Assembly (NCBI GenBank): GCA_017500625.1
Contig: JAFVYX010000311.1
Coordinates: 1 to 5,821 of the forward strand
Direction of reading: 5' to 3'
Origin: Clostridia bacterium
GTDB taxonomy: Bacteria > Bacillota_A > Clostridia > Oscillospirales > CAG-272
DNA length: 5,821 nt
Made by a program: the position numbers and the translations under genes. The notes beneath the pieces were generated by a model. The model had not been told where the DNA came from, did no database searches, and saw only the letters and a program-made list of their open reading frames with translations. Numbering within the stretch: position 1 is the first letter of the stretch; every line of letters starts with the position of its first letter. This document shows positions 1-5,188 of this stretch, in pieces.

Positions 1-22
1 GCTTAGCCAAAATGGACTCGAA

Positions 23-58
23 CCGATAAGGTTTTCATCGGCAGATATTCCGATCTGC
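23..58 (-). other. Weak stem-loops downstream of the kinase gene
   Basis: On the minus strand, just after the kinase stop codon, GCAGAT (41-46) pairs perfectly with ATCTGC (53-58) around a 6-nt loop. Two competing 5-bp pairings also exist: ATCGG at 37-41 can pair with CCGAT at 50-54 or with CCGAT at 23-27. No T-tract follows any of these on the minus strand, so none is a convincing Rho-independent terminator. They may be a weak 3' end structure or chance. Confidence 0.25.
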
Positions 59-81
59 TTCGGCAAAAGTGCTGGCAATAT

Positions 82-1053
82 TTACAGCTCCTCGCCGAGC
101 ATCGCCGCACCGATGATGCCCGCATCGTTGCCAAGCTCGGCAATGCGAATGGCGGTCTTGTGATCGGCATCGCGCGTGAACTGCTCGCGGTCGATCTTTT
201 TGAGGATCTCGGGCGTGAGCAGATGCTCCCCCTCGTTGCAGATGCCGCCGCCCACCGACAGCACCTCGGGCTGGAAGATATTGATGAGGTCGATGATGCC
301 GTCGGCCAGGTCCTCGCGGTAGGTGTCGACCACGCGCTTGGCAAAAACGTCGCCTCGCTTCATGGCATTGAAGGCCACACGCGCGTTCACTCTGCCGTAG
401 CGCTCGACCTCCTCGGTCATCAGGGTGGGGTACTGCAGGCGGCGGCACTCCTCAAGCATCTTTTCGGTGGAACGGATAAGGCCCGTGGCGGAGCAGTAGG
501 CCTCAAAGCAACCGCGGCGACCGCAGTTGCAAAGCCGCCCACCGCGGCGGAGCAGCACGTGGCCAAGCTCGGCGGCGGCGCCGTTGTGGCCCGCGTAGAT
601 CTTGCCGTCAAGGATAATGCCACCGCCAAGACCCGTGCCGAGGGTGATCATGACCGAGTGGCGCGTGCCCTTGGCTGCGCCACACACGGCCTCGGCCCAA
701 GCGGCGGCGTTGGCGTCGTTTTCCAAATAGACCGTCATTCCCGGCAAAAGGGCGCGGAGCTTATCGACGATAGGGAAGCGGTAAAAGCCGAGATTGTCCG
801 AGCGCTCCACGGCCCCCTCGTCGTAAAGGATCGTTCCGGGGCTGGCAATGCCTACCGAGGCGACCTCGGAAAGGGCGACGCCCGCCTCGCGGCAAAGTCT
901 TTGGCACAGGGCGGCCATGTCCGCCATAATGGCATCTCCCCCGCGCTCGGGGCGGGTGGGAACGCTCCCTTTAAGCACGATGCGGCGGTCCTCCCCCACA
1001 AGGCCGACGGCAATGTTGGTTCCGCCAAGATCAACTCCGATTTTGTAGCTCAC
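82..1053 (-). CDS. ROK-family sugar kinase, probable glucokinase
   Basis: Predicted cytoplasmic ATP-dependent sugar kinase of 323 aa, a normal length for ROK glucokinases. It would convert glucose to glucose 6-phosphate. Visible motifs: phosphate-binding DLGGTN (residues 8-13); END at 111-113, whose Asp113 is the expected catalytic base; the second glycine-rich phosphate loop LGTGLGGG (138-145); sugar- and zinc-binding ELGH (162-165); and the ROK zinc motif CNCGRRGC followed by Phe-Glu (175-184). All key residues are present, so the enzyme should be active. The start is taken as GTG at 1053-1051, because TAAGGAGA lies 6 nt upstream. An ATG at 1074 would add seven residues encoded by the ribosome binding site itself. 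The gene has its own promoter and is divergent from a sugar ABC transporter operon. Family is certain. Glucose preference over another hexose or N-acetyl sugar is inferred from overall resemblance to Gram-positive GlcK-type enzymes. Confidence 0.95.
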   Translation of the reverse strand: MSYKIGVDLGGTNIAVGLVGEDRRIVLKGSVPTRPERGGDAIMADMAALCQRLCREAGVALSEVASVGIASPGTILYDEGAVERSDNLGFYRFPIVDKLRALLPGMTVYLENDANAAAWAEAVCGAAKGTRHSVMITLGTGLGGGIILDGKIYAGHNGAAAELGHVLLRRGGRLCNCGRRGCFEAYCSATGLIRSTEKMLEECRRLQYPTLMTEEVERYGRVNARVAFNAMKRGDVFAKRVVDTYREDLADGIIDLINIFQPEVLSVGGGICNEGEHLLTPEILKKIDREQFTRDADHKTAIRIAELGNDAGIIGAAMLGEEL

Positions 1054-1059
1054 GGTAAG

Positions 1060-1067
1060 TCTCCTTA
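1060..1067 (-). promoter_or_regulatory. Ribosome binding site of the kinase
   Basis: TAAGGAGA on the minus strand lies 6 nt before GTG at 1053. It decides the start: the in-frame ATG at 1074 lies upstream of this site and has no good Shine-Dalgarno of its own. Confidence 0.85.
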
Positions 1068-1100
1068 GGTTCATTCGGCGTGCGATGCGGGCCCTTCACC

Positions 1101-1111
1101 ACGCAGATGCG
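1101..1111. promoter_or_regulatory. Candidate operator ACGCAGATGCG in kinase leader
   Basis: An imperfect dyad (CGCA/ATGCG) located about 13-24 nt downstream of the predicted kinase transcription start. It matches the 11-mer at 1577-1587, which overlaps the start site of the transporter promoter, at 10 of 11 positions. A second ATGCG occurs at 1085-1089. A shared repressor site is inferred; no regulator gene is in the window, and a chance match is possible. Confidence 0.35.
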
Positions 1112-1130
1112 CACCGTTAGTTCTACGCTT

Positions 1131-1159
1131 ATTATACCGCGCAGGCGCTGTCTTGTCAA
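1131..1159 (-). promoter_or_regulatory. Consensus sigma-A promoter of the kinase gene
   Basis: Read on the minus strand: TTGACA (1159-1154), a 17-nt spacer, then TATAAT (1136-1131). Both hexamers match the vegetative sigma-70/sigma-A consensus exactly and the spacing is optimal. The start site should be near 1124, giving a leader of about 70 nt. Such a strong promoter fits either a highly expressed housekeeping glucokinase or one held in check by a repressor. Confidence 0.88.
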
Positions 1160-1181
1160 GTTGCTACAACGGCTTTTTGCC

Positions 1182-1194
1182 CGTCCGACGGACG
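1182..1194. repeat. 13-bp dyad upstream of kinase promoter
   Basis: CGTCCG-A-CGGACG is a perfect 6+1+6 inverted repeat centred at 1188, about 30 nt upstream of the kinase -35 box (around -65). Its size and position suit a protein-binding site. With a 1-nt centre it cannot fold as a full hairpin. Function is inferred only. Confidence 0.4.
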
Positions 1195-1410
1195 CTTTTC
1201 GGGCCTCTCCCTCCCTCGCTTGGCAGCGCCACTGTCGCATTTTTGTGAAAAAAAGCAACGCGTAGAAAAAGAAAGCGAAAATTTGTGCAATCTTTACAAC
1301 TTCAAAAAAGCCGTCCTTTGGATAAAGAACATAAATACAATTTAATAACGGCGGTATAGCAAATGAAGAAAACGCATAAAATTCAAGGATAATCGGATAA
1401 ATTAAAATTA

Positions 1411-1467
1411 AAAAATGGAAAAACGGACCTTAACGCCCATTTGCAACTGGAGAAACCTTCCATTTTT
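1411..1467. repeat. 10-bp perfect inverted repeat, 37-nt spacer
   Basis: AAAAATGGAA at 1411-1420 is the exact reverse complement of TTCCATTTTT at 1458-1467. The right arm also sits in a smaller palindrome, TCCA-TTTT-TGGA (1459-1470). The repeat lies about 80-140 nt upstream of the transporter -35 box. It could be a pair of regulator sites or a weak AT-rich stem. It is not a convincing terminator because the stem has few G-C pairs. Confidence 0.45.
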
Positions 1468-1547
1468 GGAGAGATAACCGCGCCCCCAAAAGCGCAAAAA
1501 CGCTGGAAAAGCTTGCCGCGTCGGGGATAATCGCCGTTTTTGAGTCC

Positions 1548-1576
1548 TTGACATTTAAAATAAAATATGTTAATAT
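1548..1576 (+). promoter_or_regulatory. Sigma-A promoter of the ABC transporter operon
   Basis: TTGACA (1548-1553), a 17-nt AT-only spacer apart from one G, then TAATAT (1571-1576). The -35 is perfect and the -10 differs from TATAAT at two positions. AT-rich DNA runs upstream. The start site should be near 1583, leaving a leader of about 80 nt before the ATG at 1666. An in-frame ATG at 1567 lies inside this promoter, so it cannot be the translation start. Confidence 0.87.
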
Positions 1577-1577
1577 A

Positions 1578-1587
1578 CGCATATGCG
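1578..1587. promoter_or_regulatory. Palindrome CGCATATGCG over the transcription start
   Basis: A perfect 10-bp palindrome begins one base after the -10 box and covers the predicted start site. That is a classic repressor position in substrate-induced sugar operons. A near copy is found in the kinase leader at 1101-1111. Assignment as an operator is inference from sequence and position. Confidence 0.45.
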
Positions 1588-1595
1588 AATGTACG

Positions 1596-1631
1596 GGCGA
1601 CGTGTGCCTTATGGCAAGGGCGCGCGTCACC
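1596..1631 (+). other. Possible stem-loop in transporter leader RNA
   Basis: GACG (1599-1602) can pair with CGTC (1625-1628), flanked by GG/CC (1596-1597 with 1630-1631) across a one-base mismatch. Inside it, TGCC-TTAT-GGCA (1605-1616) forms a small tetraloop hairpin. The structure ends about 20 nt before the ribosome binding site. It resembles no riboswitch class I recognise; it may stabilise the leader or be chance. Confidence 0.25.
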
Positions 1632-1651
1632 GCATGGCTTAATTCAACCCC

Positions 1652-1658
1652 AAGGAGG
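1652..1658 (+). promoter_or_regulatory. Ribosome binding site of the solute-binding protein
   Basis: AAGGAGG, a full Shine-Dalgarno match, 7 nt before ATG at 1666. It fixes the start of the large solute-binding protein at the residue that begins its signal peptide (MKKSRC). Confidence 0.93.
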
Positions 1659-1665
1659 AACCACT

Positions 1666-4600
1666 ATGAAAAAATCAAGGTGTGTCAGAGCGCTCTCGCT
1701 GGCGCTTGCCCTTGTCACGGTCGTCGGCACTTTGCTGCTGGTGCCCGTGGGCGCTGTCACGGCTTCTGCGGCCACGACCTCGGCAGACGAGATCGCCGGC
1801 CTTTTGAACGCCGAGGCATACGCCTCGTACTACGAGCGCTACTGCGTTGATGAGAAGGGTGTTGTCCGCACCGTCCTCGCCAATCAGCGCGGCCCCGCCG
1901 GTGCGAAGATGGACGCTTTTATTCCGGTCGACATCTTCAACTTCACCAGCTCGACGGGTGAGAAGGACGCTGAGGGCAATCCCATTCCGATGCCCGGTCT
2001 TGACGGCACCGGCGCCAACGCCGCTCAGTACACCGTCAACATGGCCACCACGCCCTTTGCTCCCGAGCAGGGCTATCTCTACAAGCTAGAGAACCTCGAT
2101 GGCTATTCCGGTCTCTTTACGCCCGACAGCGGCACGGTCACCTGGACGGTCGACGTTCCTCAGTACCAGCTCTCGAAGGACGCCGCCGGTAACCCGAAGG
2201 ACGACCGCGGTTACCTCTTTATGATCGAGATCGAGTATTACCCGATCGACGTTGCCGACAACGTTGCCACGGTGGAGCGCTCGCTTTCCATCAATAACTC
2301 GATCCCGTTTGCTGAGGCGCGCGCTCTCGCGTTCTCGAAGAACTGGGTGTACGGCTATGACGATGCCGACGGAAACACTCAGTACAAGTACCTGACGAAC
2401 GGCAAGGATTACTTCTTCGGTGAGAAGTCCCCCTTCCGCTACAATCAGGACGCGGGCGGCAACGACCTGCGCTACACCACGTACCAGGATCCCGAGTGGC
2501 GCACCTACACCGCCCAGGACGTGGACGGCTTCCATCACGGTGCCTTCTACTTCTTCTTTGAGGCGGGCAAGTCGCACACGATCTCGATCTCGGGCACGCG
2601 TGAGAACCTTGTCATCAAGTCGATCAAGCTGGTTCCCGCCCAGCTCGACACCACCATTACTTATGAGGCGTACCTTGCCAAGTACGCCGGCCTTGCCGAC
2701 AATGCGGCAAGCGGTGAGCTGACGCGCATCGAGGTGGAGTATCCGACCAACGTTTCGGATACCTCGGTCTATTCCTCCAACGACCGCTCCTCGGCCATCA
2801 ACTCCCCCAACTCCCCCTCCTCCCAGCTTCTCAACACCATCGGTGCGCAGAGCTATAATACGGTAGGGCAGTGGGCCAGCTACACCTTCCAGGTCACGGA
2901 GGACGGCTGGTACGATATGACCATGCGCTTCCGTCAGAACCTTCTCGACGGTCTGTTCGTCTCGCGCACGATCAAGCTTTGGAGCGATAACGGCGATTAC
3001 GGCCTTGCCGACGGAACGCCCACCGTTCCCTTTGCCGAGGCGTACAACGCCCGCTTTGACTACGACAAGAGCTGGCAGGTCGCGCCTCTTGGCGACGGCA
3101 CGAACGAATTCAAGTTCTACTTCAAGAAGGGCGTTACCTACACTCTCTACCTTGAGGTCAGCCTTGGTGAGCTTTCCTCTATTATTAAAACCGTTGAAAA
3201 CTCGCTCAGCGAGATCAACCGCGCCTACCTTGAGATCATCAAGCTGACGGGCGCCGCCCCCGATAAGTACCGTGACTACGGCTTTACCGAGCTGATGCCC
3301 GATACCATTCGTACTCTCCGCCAGGAGGCCAAGAACCTGGAGCGCGTTTCCGCTAAGTTCGTTGAGCTCTGCGGTAGCAAGGGCTCGCAGGTCGCCACCC
3401 TTGACCAGGTCGCCCTTCTTCTCAATAAGATGGGCCACAACGAGGACGAGATCGCGGCCAACCTCTCCAACCTGAAGTCCTACATCGGTACCCTCGGTAC
3501 CTGGCTCAACACCGCCAAGCAGCAGGGCCTGCTCGTTGACTACGTTAACATTCAGGCGCCCTCGGCCGAGGATCCCCGCGTCAACGCGAACTTCTTCCAG
3601 TCGGCTTGGTTTGAGATCCGTTCCTTCTTCTCGAGCTTCTTCGTTGACTACAACGCCATGGGCGTTACCGACGAGGAGGCCGTTGAGGAGTCGATCGACG
3701 TCTGGCTGGCTTACGGCCGTGACCAGTCGCTCATCTGGAGAAACCTCATCGACTCGAACTTCACCCCCCAGTCGCAGATCGCCGTTAACCTGAAGCTGGT
3801 CGCGGCGGGCACTCTGCTCCCCTCGGTCCTTTCGGGTAAGGGCCCCGACGTCTACATCGGCCTTGGTGCTGCGGATACGATCAACTACGCGATCCGCGGT
3901 GCGATCGAGCCCGTCAACGAGCGCCGTGGTTACATTAATACGTATGGCTACGACATCGAGCTGACCGAGCAGCACGAGAGCAGCTACAAGCGCACCTATT
4001 ACGTCGATCCCACCTCGCCGAAGCTGAACGGCGACACCGTCGATCCCTCCACCTATTACGTCAACGATCCCGCCCACCCCGCCAAGACCTACGTCGATAA
4101 GGACGGCGTGACCCGTACGAAGTATGAGGTCAAGGACAGCGCGGTCGTGTTCAACTACGCCAACACCATTCCGATCTCGCTTCTCGGGAAGACCTACGGT
4201 GTTCCCGAAACCACCAACTTCCCGATGATGTTCTACCGCCTTGACGTCCTTGCCGACCTCGGCGTTGACATTCCCGTCACGTGGGACGATCTGCTTGAGA
4301 CCATCACGGTGTTCCAGTCGAACAACATGCAGGTCGGTCTGACCTACGCCTCGGCTATGACCACCTTCGTGTATCAGATGGGCGGAAGCCAGTGGCTCTA
4401 CGAGGACGACTCGAACTATTACGACAAGTCGCAGTACGATGAGGCCTACGCCGGCGCCCAGATCGGCCTTGGCGAGGACATCGCGCTTGACGCCTTCCGT
4501 CAGTGCTGCCGCCTCTATACCGACTATTCGTTCCCCGTCACCTTCGATGCCTCCAACCGTTTCCGTACGGGTGAGATGCCGCTCGTCATCACCGACTACT

Positions 4601-5166
4601 GCAGCACCTACAACACCCTGACGGTCTTCGCGACCGAGATCCGCGGCCTGTGGACCTTCACTCGTCTGCCCGGTATGGAGCGTGACGACGGTACGATCAA
4701 CAACTGCTCGATCTCCACCCTGACCGCGACGATCATGCTGTATAAGGACGACAAGAGCAAGCAGGACGCGGCTTGGGAATACATGAGATGGCAGGCCGGT
4801 GCGACCGCCCAGTCCGATTACGGCAACCAGATGGTCGCCCTCGTCGGCCCTGCGGCCAAGTACGCCACCGCCAACACGCAGGCCCTCCGCAACCTCTCCT
4901 GGACCTCCACCGAGCTCAAGAGCATCGAGGAGCAGTTTGAGAACCTGGCCGCGATCCCGAACTTCCCCGGCTCCTACATCATCGCCCGTTACATTCAGTT
5001 CGCCTTCCTGGCCGCCGTTAACGAGGGGGCCGAGCCTGTCGACCAGATGTACAACTACGTGACGATCATCAACAAGGAGCTGACGCGTAAGCGCGAGGAG
5101 TTCGAGATGAAAACGCTGGCTCCGGGTGAATATCCTCCCGGCTACAAGGCCCCCTCGGGGAATTGA
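1666..5166 (+). CDS. Large extracellular solute-binding protein of a sugar ABC transporter
   Basis: A 1166-aa exported protein, more than twice the usual 400-550 aa for this family. Residues 1-35 are a Sec signal peptide: KK at the N-terminus, a hydrophobic core at about 9-31, and ASA cleavage near 35. There is no lipobox; the only nearby Cys is residue 6, before the core. Residues about 40-325 and 330-530 are beta-rich, aromatic modules that look carbohydrate-binding-like and share a PFAEA motif (214-218, 455-459). Residues about 540-655 look helical. Residues about 670-1140 form the solute-binding domain, recognisable from VWLAYGRDQS (679-688), the GKGPDVYIGLG stretch (724-734), GKTYGVPETTNFPMMFYR (841-858) and the RFRTGEMPLVI region (965-975). 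An extra segment at about 752-830 interrupts it. No LPXTG sorting signal or C-terminal membrane span is seen. The permease gene follows directly, supporting a CUT1 carbohydrate importer. The substrate is unknown. The in-frame ATG at 1567 is rejected. Confidence 0.92.
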   Translation: MKKSRCVRALSLALALVTVVGTLLLVPVGAVTASAATTSADEIAGLLNAEAYASYYERYCVDEKGVVRTVLANQRGPAGAKMDAFIPVDIFNFTSSTGEKDAEGNPIPMPGLDGTGANAAQYTVNMATTPFAPEQGYLYKLENLDGYSGLFTPDSGTVTWTVDVPQYQLSKDAAGNPKDDRGYLFMIEIEYYPIDVADNVATVERSLSINNSIPFAEARALAFSKNWVYGYDDADGNTQYKYLTNGKDYFFGEKSPFRYNQDAGGNDLRYTTYQDPEWRTYTAQDVDGFHHGAFYFFFEAGKSHTISISGTRENLVIKSIKLVPAQLDTTITYEAYLAKYAGLADNAASGELTRIEVEYPTNVSDTSVYSSNDRSSAINSPNSPSSQLLNTIGAQSYNTVGQWASYTFQVTEDGWYDMTMRFRQNLLDGLFVSRTIKLWSDNGDYGLADGTPTVPFAEAYNARFDYDKSWQVAPLGDGTNEFKFYFKKGVTYTLYLEVSLGELSSIIKTVENSLSEINRAYLEIIKLTGAAPDKYRDYGFTELMPDTIRTLRQEAKNLERVSAKFVELCGSKGSQVATLDQVALLLNKMGHNEDEIAANLSNLKSYIGTLGTWLNTAKQQGLLVDYVNIQAPSAEDPRVNANFFQSAWFEIRSFFSSFFVDYNAMGVTDEEAVEESIDVWLAYGRDQSLIWRNLIDSNFTPQSQIAVNLKLVAAGTLLPSVLSGKGPDVYIGLGAADTINYAIRGAIEPVNERRGYINTYGYDIELTEQHESSYKRTYYVDPTSPKLNGDTVDPSTYYVNDPAHPAKTYVDKDGVTRTKYEVKDSAVVFNYANTIPISLLGKTYGVPETTNFPMMFYRLDVLADLGVDIPVTWDDLLETITVFQSNNMQVGLTYASAMTTFVYQMGGSQWLYEDDSNYYDKSQYDEAYAGAQIGLGEDIALDAFRQCCRLYTDYSFPVTFDASNRFRTGEMPLVITDYCSTYNTLTVFATEIRGLWTFTRLPGMERDDGTINNCSISTLTATIMLYKDDKSKQDAAWEYMRWQAGATAQSDYGNQMVALVGPAAKYATANTQALRNLSWTSTELKSIEEQFENLAAIPNFPGSYIIARYIQFAFLAAVNEGAEPVDQMYNYVTIINKELTRKREEFEMKTLAPGEYPPGYKAPSGN
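2128..3255 (+). repeat. Two related beta-rich modules within the solute-binding protein
   Basis: Residues about 155-325 and 400-530 share an ordered series of features: a beta strand pair, then R(S/T)(L/I) before a polar loop, then PFAEA, then F..(K/D)K.W-like residues (FSKNW at 223-227; DYDKSW at 465-470), then FYF with a G and alternating hydrophobic strand (FYFFFEAGKSHTIS; FKFYFKKGVTYTLY), then an I..IKL end (VIKSIKL; LEIIKL). This looks like an ancient tandem duplication. The second copy has an added short helix near 503-518. Judged by eye, without alignment statistics. Confidence 0.55.
3994..4099 (+). repeat. Short degenerate repeats in the insert of the binding domain
   Basis: ACCTATTACGTC occurs exactly at 3994-4005 and 4051-4062, and a shortened form, ACCTACGTCGATA, at 4087-4099. 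In protein these give TYYVDP, TYYVNDP and TYVDKD, roughly 20 then 12 residues apart. They lie in a segment (residues about 752-830) that most solute-binding proteins lack. Confidence 0.6.
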
Positions 5167-5175
5167 GCGTCAATG

Positions 5176-5181
5176 AAGGAG
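5176..5181 (+). promoter_or_regulatory. First ribosome binding site of the permease
   Basis: AAGGAG, 7 nt before ATG at 5189, in the 22-nt gap after the solute-binding protein stop. It supports translation from the upstream of two in-frame starts. Confidence 0.75.
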
Positions 5182-5188
5182 TAAAGCT

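Larger units (their letters stand above)
1160..1547. other. Non-coding stretch between divergent promoters
   Basis: About 390 nt separate the two -35 boxes. The left third (to about 1230) is GC-rich, the rest AT-rich with many A runs. No reading frame here has a plausible ribosome binding site. Short frames on both strands either overlap the promoters or have composition unlike real proteins. The stretch holds a 13-bp dyad at 1182-1194, a 10-bp inverted repeat at 1411-1420 and 1458-1467, GGATAATCG at both 1387-1395 and 1525-1533, and CGCAT at 1236 and 1373. No third promoter matching consensus was found. Confidence 0.6.

Noticed and set aside
14..24. GGACTCGAACC looks like the T-arm of a minus-strand tRNA
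   Set aside because: The flanking bases pair at only 3 of 5 T-stem positions, and no matching acceptor, D or anticodon arm with correct spacing is found to the right. At most a decayed fragment; more likely chance.
160..1068. 302-codon open frame on the plus strand opposite the kinase
   Set aside because: It is fully antisense to an intact ROK gene, has no recognisable domain, and arises from GC-rich codon bias.
1240..1252. TTTTT-GTG-AAAAA as a terminator or hairpin
   Set aside because: An A/T-only stem of five pairs is unstable and no GC-rich stem precedes the T run.
1080..1265. Short plus-strand and minus-strand frames in the intergenic region
   Set aside because: They overlap the kinase promoter and leader, lack ribosome binding sites, and show no protein-like composition.
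1504..1517. Possible CcpA catabolite-response site TGGAAAAGCTTGCC
   Set aside because: It misses the central C of the conserved CG pair and the final A, so the match to the cre consensus is too weak to claim.
1567..1665. Upstream ATG extending the solute-binding protein by 33 residues
   Set aside because: The ATG lies inside the promoter, upstream of the predicted transcription start, and would bury the signal peptide. ATG at 1666 has a full Shine-Dalgarno.
1548..1850. 100-codon frame overlapping the promoter and signal peptide region
   Set aside because: It is out of frame with the real gene, begins in the promoter, and its later ATG at 1611 has no ribosome binding site.
2086..4077. 663-codon open frame on the minus strand inside the solute-binding protein gene
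   Set aside because: It starts at a GTG without a ribosome binding site, its protein is a Val/Gly/Arg/Asp-rich mix with no family signature, and long antisense frames are expected with this codon usage.
5151..5160. CCCCTCGGGG near the end of the solute-binding protein gene as an intercistronic hairpin
   Set aside because: Only four base pairs with a 2-nt loop and no following T-tract; it cannot fold well as written.
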